From Mycolicibacterium vulneris (GTDB taxonomy: Bacteria; Actinomycetota; Actinomycetes; Mycobacteriales; Mycobacteriaceae): 64,000 nucleotides of DNA. The translations under genes were made by a program, and so were the position numbers. Position 1 is the stretch's first letter, and every line of letters begins with the position of its first letter. The notes beneath the pieces are model-generated. The model saw only the letters and a program-made list of their open reading frames with translations, searched no databases and was not told where the DNA came from. Of the stretch, positions 34,607-43,486 are shown piece by piece. Location of the stretch: NCBI RefSeq assembly GCF_002104765.1, contig NZ_NCXM01000010.1, positions 62,001-126,000 on the forward strand, given 5' to 3'.

Positions 34607-35874
34607 GATTCAGTCTCCATCAGCATCTTGTAATGCGACCAGAACCCGCGCATCCCAGTCTCATCGGTGGCTCCGCCGATAGTGAAGCCGTTCTCGTCGA
34701 CGCTTTCGCGACTGAGTCCACGACGAACGTCGAGCCATTCTGGCGTCAGGTTCTCCAGGCCCAGTTGGTTACGCTCATACATCTCGGTGTCGTCGGCCAG
34801 CAGCATTCCGGCCGGCCCGACCGAACCCATGCACTGCGACACCATTCGCTTGTTCATCTCCGGCGCGCCGGCCAGTTGCACAGCCGTGGAGTACTGGATG
34901 CACTCACCCACCGACACCGGCTGGATGTTGAATACCTGGATCTCCGCGATGAACAGGTTGGGGAAGATCATCACGTGCGGCCCACCTTCGATGAGGATTT
35001 CATCTGCCGCATCGCCGTATCGCTTGCGGATCGCCGCGACGTAGTTGGGCACCCGGTCCTCGCTGGTGCCGAACCACCGCAATGGCTGGGCGAACTTGCG
35101 GAACTCCGGCCGCAAGTCGTTTTCGCTATGACCGTTTCCCAGGTCTCGGGTCACCGCGGTCGACGATTCGCTGTACAGAGCACCGATCGGGCTACCGGTG
35201 ACGCCGAAGATCGAGCCGTGCACGAACTGGGGGTGGTAACCGTCGGTTTCGTTCTCCGCCAACAATTTCCAGTTGGCACGGGTCTGATGCTGCAACCAGC
35301 CAGCGGTGAGCTGGACTTCGCCCTCCGGCGACAGCCTGACCAGCCGGTCTATCTCACCGGCGGCCGCGCCGAGGTGCTCGACAAGGCTGGGGCCGTCGGC
35401 GGCGAAGCTGCCGAACACGAACCCGCGGTAGGTATCCATTCGCGGCACCCTGCCCATCGGCAAGTCCAGCTTGCGTTCACCGTAGCCCTTGAAGAACGGG
35501 AACCCTACGAGTTCACCGTCGTTGCGGTAGGTCCATCCGTGATACGGACAACGGAAGGTCGACGAGTTGCCCTTTGCGTCGTCGCAGACCTGATTGCCTC
35601 GGTGCGCGCAACGATTGAGCAGTAGGTGCAGCTGCCCGTCGCGGTCGCGGGTCATGATGACGTCCTGCAATCCGAGGCGCTTGCGCACATAGTCGCCCGC
35701 CTGGGACACCTCGCTCTCGTGACCGACGAAAACCCAGGACCGATACCAAACCTTGCGTAGCTCCTCGGCAAAGATGGTCGGGTCGGTATAGAGCGATCCA
35801 TGCACCTTATCGCGTTTGATCAACTGGTCGTAGCGACTGCCAGTCGCGGAGGCTGACTCGATCAACGAAGTCAT
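34603..35874 (-). CDS. Rieske aromatic-ring-hydroxylating dioxygenase alpha subunit
   Basis: 423 aa. The Rieske [2Fe-2S] ligands are C89, H91, C109 and H112 in CAH...CPYH. The mononuclear iron site shows D211, H214 and H219 in ETDGYHPQFVH. The enzyme would dihydroxylate or monohydroxylate a CoA-linked or free ring substrate with electrons from a ferredoxin/reductase pair. No reductase gene lies in the operon. Its start overlaps the CoA ligase stop (ATGA), which hints that a CoA ester could be the substrate. Confidence 0.92.
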   Translation of the reverse strand: MTSLIESASATGSRYDQLIKRDKVHGSLYTDPTIFAEELRKVWYRSWVFVGHESEVSQAGDYVRKRLGLQDVIMTRDRDGQLHLLLNRCAHRGNQVCDDAKGNSSTFRCPYHGWTYRNDGELVGFPFFKGYGERKLDLPMGRVPRMDTYRGFVFGSFAADGPSLVEHLGAAAGEIDRLVRLSPEGEVQLTAGWLQHQTRANWKLLAENETDGYHPQFVHGSIFGVTGSPIGALYSESSTAVTRDLGNGHSENDLRPEFRKFAQPLRWFGTSEDRVPNYVAAIRKRYGDAADEILIEGGPHVMIFPNLFIAEIQVFNIQPVSVGECIQYSTAVQLAGAPEMNKRMVSQCMGSVGPAGMLLADDTEMYERNQLGLENLTPEWLDVRRGLSRESVDENGFTIGGATDETGMRGFWSHYKMLMETES

Positions 35875-37520
35875 TGTTGGGGCTCCTCTCGGGAGATCTC
35901 ACGCACGCTACCGTTTGCGATGAGGTCGGGTAAGGCGAACTTGCGCACCTTGCCGGTGGGCGTTCTGGGAAGGTCTTCAGCGATGAACCAACGCTGCGGA
36001 ATCTTATGCGGCGTCAAGTGTTTACGCGCATGCGCATGCAGCCGATCAACGAGATCTGTCGGCAGCGGATCGTGGGCCTCGATCACCGCGCCCACAACCT
36101 CGCCCAGGCGGTCATCGGGAAGACCGAAGACGTGCACCTGGGCGTTCACATCATGCGTGGACAGACATGCCTCGATTTCGGCTGGGGCGACGTTCTCGCC
36201 GCCGCGGATGATGAGCTCTTTGAGCCGGCCGGTGATGGTCAGGTAGCCACGCTCGTCCATCGCACCGATATCCCCGGTGTGCACAAAGCCGTCCGCGTCA
36301 ACCGTCGCAGCTGTGGCCTCAGGATCGTGCAGGTATCCGATCATCTGCTGATAGCCGCGCGCGCAGATCTCACCCGGCTGCCCAACCGGTAAGACCACAC
36401 CTGTGACCGGGTCGATGACCTTGCAATCAACCTGCGGCAGTGCGCGACCCACGGTATGGAGCTGATCGGCACGTGGGTCGTCGGGCCGCGTTGCAGTGAG
36501 AACCGACGCGAGCTCGGTCTGACCGAAGACGGTCACCACTGCCGCGCCGAAAGTGCGTTCGGTCGCCTCGATGAGCTCCGCCGATACGGCAGACGCCCCG
36601 CCGAGGCAGACGGACAGCCGGGGTGGAGGATTGGTGGCGGTGCGCTGCGCTGCGAGGAGACTCGACAGAATCGTGGGTACGAAGAACAGCACCGACGCCT
36701 GTGCGCGACGCAGGCTCTCCAGCACCGCAGTGGGCTCGAACTGGCCGATCAGCACCTCGGTACCGCCGATCCACAACGGACCCAGCGTGCTGACCACGCA
36801 GGCGGCGGTGTGAAACATCGGCAGCGGGTTCACGGTCACCGCGCCGGCGGGGATGCCCGCAGACTGGACAGTTAGCTTCGCGACGTTGATCAGCGAACGG
36901 TGCCGCAGCAGTACTCCTTTCGGCGTGCCGGTGGTACCCGAGGTGTACTGCAGCATGACTGCTTCATCAGGGTCGGTTGGAGCTGCGGCGATCACCGCGC
37001 CGTCGACAGCGTCAGCTCGCCACTGCAGTCGGGACGACAAGCTGATGGTGCGCAAGGCCGGGAACGACCGGGCGATTTCGGCTACGACGGCGGCACAATC
37101 ATAGTCGCGGCTGCGGTCAGCATGGATCAGCACCGAGGCACCAGAATGCCGCAGCGCGTAGTGCAGTTCGCTGGCACGCATCGCAGGGTTGAGCGCGACA
37201 AGGACCACGCCGGCAAGGGCGGCACCGTACTGAATTATCGGCCACTCCACCACATTCGGCGCCCACAGCGCGACATAATCACCCGGCTGCGTCAACCGGG
37301 ACAGCGCGGTCGCTACTCGGGAGGCCTCATCCAACAGCTCTCCATAGGTGAATCGCAGCTCCGCTCCATCGCCATGACGCGGGCCGACCAAGGCCTCCAC
37401 ACCGTGGTGGGTGTGGGCCCGCTCGGTCAGCAGGCCACCGACGGTGTGGTCCACCAATTCCGTTCCGGTGTCGGCGTCCAGGTACGACCAGTCAAGGCGC
37501 CCATCTAGTTTCGCGCTCAC
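35871..37520 (-). CDS. Class I adenylate-forming ligase (fatty-acyl/aryl-CoA synthetase)
   Basis: 549 aa. P-loop QYTSGTTGTPKGVLL, the central FGQTE motif, GDIGAMDERGYLTITGR hinge and the terminal RTPTGKVRKF lysine are intact. It makes a CoA thioester via an acyl-adenylate. GTG start at 37520 overlaps the crotonase stop (GTGA), and its own stop overlaps the oxygenase alpha start. The ring substrate of the Rieske oxygenase is a plausible acid partner, but this is inference. Confidence 0.9.
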   Translation of the reverse strand: MSAKLDGRLDWSYLDADTGTELVDHTVGGLLTERAHTHHGVEALVGPRHGDGAELRFTYGELLDEASRVATALSRLTQPGDYVALWAPNVVEWPIIQYGAALAGVVLVALNPAMRASELHYALRHSGASVLIHADRSRDYDCAAVVAEIARSFPALRTISLSSRLQWRADAVDGAVIAAAPTDPDEAVMLQYTSGTTGTPKGVLLRHRSLINVAKLTVQSAGIPAGAVTVNPLPMFHTAACVVSTLGPLWIGGTEVLIGQFEPTAVLESLRRAQASVLFFVPTILSSLLAAQRTATNPPPRLSVCLGGASAVSAELIEATERTFGAAVVTVFGQTELASVLTATRPDDPRADQLHTVGRALPQVDCKVIDPVTGVVLPVGQPGEICARGYQQMIGYLHDPEATAATVDADGFVHTGDIGAMDERGYLTITGRLKELIIRGGENVAPAEIEACLSTHDVNAQVHVFGLPDDRLGEVVGAVIEAHDPLPTDLVDRLHAHARKHLTPHKIPQRWFIAEDLPRTPTGKVRKFALPDLIANGSVREISREEPQQ

Positions 37521-38302
37521 CCCGCCGGCGCTCCGAATTCCGGACGTCGCTTGGTGCGGAAAGCGTCGATCCCCTCGGCGAAGTCGTCGGTGCCGAACAA
37601 TTGCGCCTGGTGCTGAGCCTCGCGATCCAAAACGTCGAACGGATTCATCGAAGGTCCCTGTGCGAGTAGGGATTTTATTACGCCGTAAGCGTGCGTGGGG
37701 CCGGCGGCGAGTCGCTCAGCATCGATTAATCCGGCTTGTAGCGCAGATCCCGGCTCGGCGAGCGCATCAACGAGACCCACGCTCAATGCCTCGGTCGCGT
37801 CAAACGGCGTCGGCATCATCAGCATCTGCCGGGCGCGGGCCACACCGACACGGGCCGGCAGCGAGACGAACGTGCCCATGTCGCCCGCCAGGCCCACATT
37901 GGTGAAAGTCGTCGCAAAGCGTACGTTTCGGGCGGCGACCACACGGTCGCACGCGGCCGCGAGCGCGACGCCCGCACCGTAGGCGGAGCCTTCCACAGCG
38001 GCGACGACGGGCTTTGGGGTTCGCCAAATCGCGCGAATCACCTTTTGTGCCAGCTGAGCCCGTTCCAACGCCGCCTCGGGCTCCATACGCTGCATTGACG
38101 TGATGTCGCCACCCGAGCAGAATGCCGGCCCCGCACCTGTGAGCACAATTGCACGGATCGCGGTGTCGGCGTCGGCGCGCTCGAACGCGCCGGCAAGCTC
38201 GACTCGGACCCGAAGATCGATCGCGTTGCGCTTGTCGGGCCGGTTCAACGTGATGATCCGCACCGCACCGCGGTCTTCGGTAACTACACAATCGGCGTTC
38301 AT
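37517..38302 (-). CDS. Enoyl-CoA hydratase/isomerase family protein (crotonase 3 of 3)
   Basis: 261 aa. The oxyanion-hole loops FCSGGDITSM and VEGSAYGAGVALA are present. The ATG at 38302 gives an ATGA overlap with the preceding crotonase stop; the open frame to 38440 is shadow sequence. C-terminal helices (FRTKRRPEF) are typical. It is the third crotonase in a row, so each probably handles a different step: hydration, isomerisation or ring/retro-aldol cleavage. Confidence 0.87.
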   Translation of the reverse strand: MNADCVVTEDRGAVRIITLNRPDKRNAIDLRVRVELAGAFERADADTAIRAIVLTGAGPAFCSGGDITSMQRMEPEAALERAQLAQKVIRAIWRTPKPVVAAVEGSAYGAGVALAAACDRVVAARNVRFATTFTNVGLAGDMGTFVSLPARVGVARARQMLMMPTPFDATEALSVGLVDALAEPGSALQAGLIDAERLAAGPTHAYGVIKSLLAQGPSMNPFDVLDREAQHQAQLFGTDDFAEGIDAFRTKRRPEFGAPAG

Positions 38303-39102
38303 TGTCCGGTGAATTTCGGCTTGCGGCGTTCGATGACAGCCCGCAGGCCCTCGAGTGCGTCGGCGGTTCCGGACAGTTCGGAGACCGTGCGCGCCTCTTC
38401 GGCCAGGCGTTCTTCGACCGACGACCCCAATCCGCTCCACACCAAACGCTTGGTGGCCGACAGCGCCCGGGTCGGCAGCGTCGCCAGCTCGGCCGCCAAT
38501 TCCTCTGCACGATTGAGCAATTCGTCATCGTCGACGACTTCGGTGATCAACCCGATATCAAGCGCCTCGTCGGCTGTCAGAGTGGGATTCGTCAGCAGGA
38601 TCCGCAACGCCTGCCGCAGACCGACCAATTGCGCCAGCGTCACTGATGAGCCGCCGTCGGGTGCCATGCCGACCCGGACCGCGCCGGAGAAGAATCTTGC
38701 TGATCGCCCCGAGATGACGATGTCGGAAGCGCACACCAATCCCAGTCCCCCTCCCCCGGCAGCGAAGCCCTGCACGGCCGTCACCACCGGCGCCCGAAGC
38801 TGGATCAGCGCGGCAGTGGCCAATTGCAGCCATGCCGTGGCCTCGCGCAGATAATCGGGGAGGTTTGCACCCTTGGATTCGAAGGTGTGGATATCGCCGC
38901 CGGCACAGAAATTGCGCCCCTCGCCGGTGAGCAGCACCACGCGTACCGCGGGATCCGCATGACACGCCAGCACCTTCTCATGCAGGACCTTGAGGAACTC
39001 GACGTTCATCCCGTTGGACGCCTTGGGCCGGTTCAGGCGCAACCTGGCAACGCCGTCCGCGACATCTAGGGCGACCGGCGCCGCAGTTTCTTTGACACTC
39101 AT
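38299..39102 (-). CDS. Enoyl-CoA hydratase/isomerase family protein (crotonase 2 of 3)
   Basis: 267 aa crotonase with NFCAGGDIHTFESKG for the first oxyanion loop and VQGFAAGGGGLGL for the second. The catalytic region after VRVGMAPDGGSS differs from classical hydratases, where a Glu is expected, so an isomerase or other crotonase reaction is possible. Its stop overlaps the next gene (ATGA) and its start overlaps the stop of the first crotonase (ATGA). Confidence 0.87.
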   Translation of the reverse strand: MSVKETAAPVALDVADGVARLRLNRPKASNGMNVEFLKVLHEKVLACHADPAVRVVLLTGEGRNFCAGGDIHTFESKGANLPDYLREATAWLQLATAALIQLRAPVVTAVQGFAAGGGGLGLVCASDIVISGRSARFFSGAVRVGMAPDGGSSVTLAQLVGLRQALRILLTNPTLTADEALDIGLITEVVDDDELLNRAEELAAELATLPTRALSATKRLVWSGLGSSVEERLAEEARTVSELSGTADALEGLRAVIERRKPKFTGQ

Positions 39103-39869
39103 CGTTTGACTCCTCGCTGTCTGAACGCGGCCGCCCCGTTCTGTCCGGCACCCTCGCAGATGTGGTTGACCACCGTGTCGATTTCGTCATCCAATCCCAG
39201 CGGCGATGCCACCTCGACCCCGGCGTAGACGAGACGCTTGATCGACGTGACAGCCTCTCGGCGCCGCCCGGCCAACTCGGTGACGAACCGTTTCACGCCC
39301 TCGTCGAAACCGCCTTGCGGAAAACTTCGATAGGCCAAACCGTGGCGTACCGCCTCGGCGCCAGAGAGTCGATCGCCGGAGAGCAGCAGTCCCAGTGCCT
39401 GCTGACGCCCCACCAGCCGGGCCAGCCGCTGGCTGCTACCGCCACCGGGAACCATCCCGAACTTGATGTGGTTGTCAGCGATTTTGGCGTCGTCGCTGAC
39501 CAGCACAATGTCCGAGGCCTGCATCAGCTCGAAACCGCCGGCCATCGCGACACCCTCGACCGCCGCGATCACCGGAACCTCGACGCGGGCAATGACTTCG
39601 CATGCACGCCGGAACCCCACGAAAAGTTCCCGCAGCGCATCAGATCCCTTCGACCGTAGGCGCTCTACTTCCTCGAAATCGCCTCCTGCGCAGAAGTTTC
39701 CGTTAGCCCCCCGGATGACGGCAACAGTGACGTCGGGGTTGTCACCTACCTCCAGGATGGTCTGTGTCAATTCCTCGTTCAACCCGACGCTGATTGCATT
39801 CAGCTTCTCCGGTCGATTGAGCGTGACCCACGCTATTCCATCGACGACATCGCGTCGCACCAGCGTCAT
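39099..39869 (-). CDS. Enoyl-CoA hydratase/isomerase family protein (crotonase 1 of 3)
   Basis: 256 aa crotonase; NFCAGGDFEEVERL and VEGVAMAGGFELM are the two oxyanion-hole loops, and IKFGMVPGGGSSQRL the region of the active-site acid. It is the first full-length enzyme of the operon. Its ATG overlaps the TGA of a 23-codon ORF, itself coupled to a 44-codon ORF, so its translation may depend on these leader ORFs. Confidence 0.88.
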   Translation of the reverse strand: MTLVRRDVVDGIAWVTLNRPEKLNAISVGLNEELTQTILEVGDNPDVTVAVIRGANGNFCAGGDFEEVERLRSKGSDALRELFVGFRRACEVIARVEVPVIAAVEGVAMAGGFELMQASDIVLVSDDAKIADNHIKFGMVPGGGSSQRLARLVGRQQALGLLLSGDRLSGAEAVRHGLAYRSFPQGGFDEGVKRFVTELAGRRREAVTSIKRLVYAGVEVASPLGLDDEIDTVVNHICEGAGQNGAAAFRQRGVKR

Positions 39870-39937
39870 CGCTTGGGCCCTCCGGTGAACTGCATTACGG
39901 TAACGGTAAATTCGGCCAGACCAGCGGTACCGCTCAC
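39866..39937 (-). CDS. Tiny leader ORF 2 (23 codons), coupled
   Basis: GTG start inside the TGA of the 44-codon ORF (GTGA) and TGA inside the ATG of the first crotonase (ATGA). The peptide is VSGTAGLAEFTVTVMQFTGG plus three residues; no family recognised. Perfect coupling at both ends is the same architecture as the real gene pairs of this operon. It may be a small protein, a coupling device, or chance. Confidence 0.35.
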   Translation of the reverse strand: MSGTAGLAEFTVTVMQFTGGPKR

Positions 39938-40068
39938 GCGACGCCCTTGTCGGCTATCTTCCTGTGGGCGTCGAGCCCCATCACCGGTCGTAGCGCCGGA
40001 CGGCCGAAGCCGCTGTCGTTGCCAGTGGTAGCGCAAGCGCACTGGTCGACCAACGACTCAGCCATCAT
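39934..40068 (-). CDS. Small leader ORF 1 (44 codons), Cys-containing
   Basis: 44 aa starting MMAESLVDQCACATTGNDSG, with two cysteines at positions 10 and 12. A purine-rich GAGAGAGG lies 5 bases before the first ATG. It ends in a GTGA overlap with the next tiny ORF. No family recognised. Mycobacterial upstream ORFs with cysteine codons are known to regulate some operons, but that role here is inference. The other possibility is the remnant of a longer gene. Confidence 0.4.
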   Translation of the reverse strand: MMAESLVDQCACATTGNDSGFGRPALRPVMGLDAHRKIADKGVA

Positions 40069-40163
40069 GACCTCTCTCTATCGAATCCATTTACTACTAT
40101 TTCTAATCCACGTTAAACTAAGATGACGGCGGTCACAACAGCCGCCCCGATGAGGAGCTCGGA

Positions 40164-40961
40164 ATGGACCTTGGACTGAAAGCTGCCCGCGTGGTAGTGA
40201 CCGGCGGCGCTTCGAACATCGGACGCGGCATCGTGCATGTGTTCGCCTCGGAGGGTGCTCGAATCGTGATTAGCGATATCGATAAAGCCCAGGCGGACCG
40301 GGTTCGTCGCGAAGCGCAAGATAGGGGCGCCGCCGAGGTCGAAGTTGCGATAGGTGATCTTACGGCTCCCGACGAAGCCGAGTCCGCAATTGGCGTCTCG
40401 GTCGATAGTTGGGGCGGCATCGACGTCTTGGTCAACAATGCCGGTTGGAGTGTGCCCGGTTTCATCGCGACCGACACCGACCGCGAAAAGTGGGAACGCA
40501 CCATCGAAGTCAACCTGTTCACCGCGATCGCGGCCACGCAGGCCGCGATCGGCCCGATGAAGGAGGGCGGCGGCGGCGCGATCGCGTTCATCGCGAGCGA
40601 CGCTGCATTCGGTCAGATACGTCAAGGCGTTTACGGTGCATCGAAAGCAGCGATGGTCGCCCTGGCCCGCACCGTGGCGCGCGAACACGGCCGCCACGGG
40701 ATCAGGTCCAATGTCATCTGCCCGGGCCTGGTCATTCCCGAGGGTCCGGAGGCGATCGGCGAATCGAGTCTGTGGTCCGTCGGCCAGGATGAGGTGTTCA
40801 ACCAGGATCAAATCGACTACATGATCAAGGGCACTCCGCTTCGCCGCTTGACCAGCGCCGAGGACGTCGCGAAGGCGGTGGCGTGGTTCTGTTCGCCGAC
40901 GGCGGCGCGGCAGGTCACCGGGCAACTCATCTCGGTCAGCGGCGGCTACACGATCCCGTAA
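40164..40961 (+). CDS. Short-chain dehydrogenase/reductase
   Basis: 265 aa SDR with TGGASNIGRG as cofactor motif, ISDID indicating NAD(H), NNAG, the IASDAAFG serine region and active-site YGASKAA. The motif TGGASNIG is slightly unusual in having Asn. GAGGAG precedes the ATG. It is divergent from the long Rieske/thiolase operon, 95 bp away, and so may share its regulation and supply a 3-hydroxyacyl-CoA or diol dehydrogenase step. Confidence 0.88.
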   Translation: MDLGLKAARVVVTGGASNIGRGIVHVFASEGARIVISDIDKAQADRVRREAQDRGAAEVEVAIGDLTAPDEAESAIGVSVDSWGGIDVLVNNAGWSVPGFIATDTDREKWERTIEVNLFTAIAATQAAIGPMKEGGGGAIAFIASDAAFGQIRQGVYGASKAAMVALARTVAREHGRHGIRSNVICPGLVIPEGPEAIGESSLWSVGQDEVFNQDQIDYMIKGTPLRRLTSAEDVAKAVAWFCSPTAARQVTGQLISVSGGYTIP

Positions 40962-41060
40962 CAGCGGCCATCCCGGCAAGGGCGAGCGCCAGTATCGGCG
41001 CGCCGGCAGCAGAGCCCGAAAGCAGTCGCGATTTCGGGTTCTAGGTTCGCGAACTCGTCA

Positions 41061-41675
41061 CTACGAGTAGCACGGGCCGCCGCCGGGCGGCGCACACGAT
41101 GCCGGCCCGAGCTGAACCCAGGCCAGGTCTATCCACGGCGCCGATAGCCAGGTCTTGGTGGGTTCGATGACGAACCTCATTGGGCCGCGCTCACAGTAGG
41201 TTCTGTTGTCGCCAGTTGCCGCGCAGCTCGTTCCCTCGTGGTCGATGCGGGAGTGCGGCGGCAACGGTTTGTCGGCTTGGTTGCCGGGAAACCGCGCCGC
41301 TACCGACCAGTCATAGTGCACTGCACGGTCTCCCTCGATCCAGCCGATATGGCCGATTCCCGGACCGGTGCCGGGAATATCGCCGGCACAGCCGAAGCTG
41401 CCCCGGCGCCAGATCCCACACGTCTGTCCTGTCGGGGACAAGAAAAACACTCCGCCCGGAGATGCGAAATCTTCAGCGTTGACCTCGTCGTAAAACCGGA
41501 TATCCGGAAAGGGGTCAGGCCCGGCGCCCGGTGCCGGATCGGCCTGCGCCACCCCGGGATCGCCGAGGGCCAGCATGCCTACCCCGACAGCGGCCACAGT
41601 GCGGAAGAGGCCATCTCTGATCCCTCGACCGAGTCCGCGTCGGCGTCGAACAGTTCTTGGCTTTGACCTAATCAC
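41061..41675 (-). CDS. Predicted secreted protein of the mce region
   Basis: 204 aa. The N-terminus is strongly basic (RTVRRRRGLGRGIR), followed by a hydrophobic stretch and a likely cleavage after AQA about residue 45. The mature part has six cysteines and reads FFLSPTGQTCGIWRRGSFGC and TSCAATGDNRTYCERG, so disulfide bonds are likely. No family name can be given. It lies 93 bp downstream of the MmpS-like gene on the same strand and may end the mce operon. GTG at 41675 or the adjoining TTG could be the start. Confidence 0.65.
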   Translation of the reverse strand: MIRSKPRTVRRRRGLGRGIRDGLFRTVAAVGVGMLALGDPGVAQADPAPGAGPDPFPDIRFYDEVNAEDFASPGGVFFLSPTGQTCGIWRRGSFGCAGDIPGTGPGIGHIGWIEGDRAVHYDWSVAARFPGNQADKPLPPHSRIDHEGTSCAATGDNRTYCERGPMRFVIEPTKTWLSAPWIDLAWVQLGPASCAPPGGGPCYS

Positions 41676-41768
41676 CAATTTTCCCGACCACCTCTCACGG
41701 CCCGCTTAGCGAAACGATGGAAATCTGCTCTGGCTACTAAGGCGATAAGGGTGGGTCTCATCGCGGGC

Positions 41769-42194
41769 CTACGTAATACGTGGCGTAACGCCGTAGCAAG
41801 CGGCATCACCGACATCAAGAGTGTTCTGGCAGAGGAGCTTGCCCTGGTAAAAGATGCGCGCGCTTACCCATTTGGACGGGCCCGCGCTCGGCCGCCAATC
41901 CACGCGAACCTGGCTTCCACCCGGTGGCGGAGCTTTTACCGAGGCTATCGTCGCGTCAATTCGCCAGGGCAGCGGCACGTTCGGTATCGCCACCCGTCCT
42001 GACGAATCCTCGTATTCGATGTTTGCCACGGTAATCACGTCGGACACGACTTCATAGGTGACGGATTCATCAGCCCGCGCAGTCGATGGGTTTATGAGCG
42101 CGGAAATGCTGATCGCCGCTAAGGCGCCGATCGACCCCGCGGCGCGCCGGAGACCGCGACTCCGCCGTTGCGCGCGCTGACCAGCCGGGATCAT
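41769..42194 (-). CDS. Predicted secreted protein, MmpS-like domain
   Basis: 141 aa with signal peptide (cleavage after about residue 41, ARA-DE). The mature part, VTYEVVSDVITVANIEYEDS through PLPWRIDATI and a cysteine pair near the C-terminus, resembles the periplasmic beta-sandwich of MmpS proteins, the partners of MmpL lipid exporters. No MmpL gene is present here. ATG overlaps the stop of the gene upstream (ATGA), so it belongs to the mce transcript. Similarity is judged by eye. Confidence 0.6.
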   Translation of the reverse strand: MIPAGQRAQRRSRGLRRAAGSIGALAAISISALINPSTARADESVTYEVVSDVITVANIEYEDSSGRVAIPNVPLPWRIDATIASVKAPPPGGSQVRVDWRPSAGPSKWVSARIFYQGKLLCQNTLDVGDAACYGVTPRIT

Positions 42195-42781
42195 TTGCCC
42201 GCCAGGACGACGACAGCAAGAGAGAGTCCGGTATCTGCATTATGGAGAATGCTGACACCGAAATCGGTGTAGGAGCAATTGGCCAATGGCGCTGGGCCCG
42301 TCTCTTCCAGCGTCTTGAACACACCTGGGCTTACATTCAAGCTAACGCCGGCGCCCTGCGTAGTCCCTTCCAGTATCGCGCCTTTGATCGCGTCGGCGTC
42401 GCTGTTGTGCCCAGCGCCCTGCAGCGACCACGATTTGCCCGCGCTGCTGCCGAGGTCCTTGAGGATGGGCAGTGCGCCTGTCGGCGAGTCCGCAGGGGAA
42501 TTCCTTGTCGTGTGGCTGACGTAGGCGTCGGTCGAGCGGTTCACGATCTCCGCAGCGTGCTCGTCGATCGGGTCATACCGCATCGGAGGGCAACTTGTGC
42601 CACTGCGCGCCGACATGACGGCTTGTTGGAGCGCGGGAGACGGATCGGCAGTGCTCAGCGGAGCGCACAGTACGGCGCTACTCAAAGCCGCGGCGAGCGC
42701 GACCAACGTCGCGCCGACTGCCGGCGCGCGACCTTGACGTGCCGGTGCCGGCACAGCCGTGCCGACATAGATTCTCAGCAC
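42191..42781 (-). CDS. Predicted secreted mce-associated protein, CAP-like features
   Basis: 196 aa with a signal peptide (cleavage near STA45). The mature sequence contains SCPPMRYDPIDEHAAEIVNRST near its start and NCSYTDFGVSILHNADTGLS near the end, a pattern seen in small secreted mycobacterial proteins distantly like the CAP domain. GTG start with GGAGG five bases upstream. It is 39 bp after the preceding secreted gene and overlaps the MmpS-like gene. Function unknown. Confidence 0.6.
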   Translation of the reverse strand: MLRIYVGTAVPAPARQGRAPAVGATLVALAAALSSAVLCAPLSTADPSPALQQAVMSARSGTSCPPMRYDPIDEHAAEIVNRSTDAYVSHTTRNSPADSPTGALPILKDLGSSAGKSWSLQGAGHNSDADAIKGAILEGTTQGAGVSLNVSPGVFKTLEETGPAPLANCSYTDFGVSILHNADTGLSLAVVVLAGK

Positions 42782-42820
42782 GTGTGCCTCCTCATCGAGA
42801 TGCCGCCCACCAGACCACGT

Positions 42821-43456
42821 TCAGTCGCAGACATGGGACCGCTGGATCTTGCTGCCGTAGTGCATTACCCGCTGAAACGATGGTCCGGTGAACCAGGTCG
42901 GCTGATGGCCCTTGATGCCCGCGCTGACGTTCGACAGGTTCTGCCAGAGAATGTAAAAGCTTTGACCCTCGTAAATCGGGAAATACATATCTCCTGCGTG
43001 GTCATAACTCTGAGTCAGCGACTGAGCACGGGGAGCAAGGAAGTCCACCGACTGATCAATATTCTCAGTCATGGCAGCTTGCCGCTCCGGGATCCCATCA
43101 GCGTCCCAGTTACCGTTCCTGCGCAATACGCTGTTGTTGAATCTCTCGATCTGGAGCTTCAAATCCGCGTAATCCGCATTGAACCATCCACACATTTCTC
43201 GCTCGGCATTGATATCCGCGTCGGTGACGTTCCCCCGAGTCTGGTCGAAGGGGAATGGAAATTTGGGCTGCCAATTTGCCATGGGCTTGACCGCCGCCAA
43301 CGGCGAAGGCACCGTGTCGCGGCCCGGTGGATCTAGCGGATCAGCGCCGGCGCGAGCCACGAGAGCTGCCGTTCCAGAGAGAACGAGCAGCATGCACATC
43401 AACACGAGACTGCTCCGGAGACGAGTTCCGATCCGGCCGGTTGCTACGGATTCCAT
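42821..43456 (-). CDS. Predicted secreted mce-associated protein
   Basis: 211 aa. Hydrophobic signal peptide (SSLVLMCMLLVLSGTAALVA) with probable cleavage after ARAGA near residue 38, then a soluble domain with cysteines at the EMCGWFNADY and HVCD ends. No family recognised. It lies 30 bp after the Mam-type gene and continues the mce operon. A periplasmic accessory role in lipid import is inferred from position only. Confidence 0.65.
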   Translation of the reverse strand: MESVATGRIGTRLRSSLVLMCMLLVLSGTAALVARAGADPLDPPGRDTVPSPLAAVKPMANWQPKFPFPFDQTRGNVTDADINAEREMCGWFNADYADLKLQIERFNNSVLRRNGNWDADGIPERQAAMTENIDQSVDFLAPRAQSLTQSYDHAGDMYFPIYEGQSFYILWQNLSNVSAGIKGHQPTWFTGPSFQRVMHYGSKIQRSHVCD

Positions 43457-43486
43457 CCCTCAGCACATCCTTTGAAACATCGCCCG

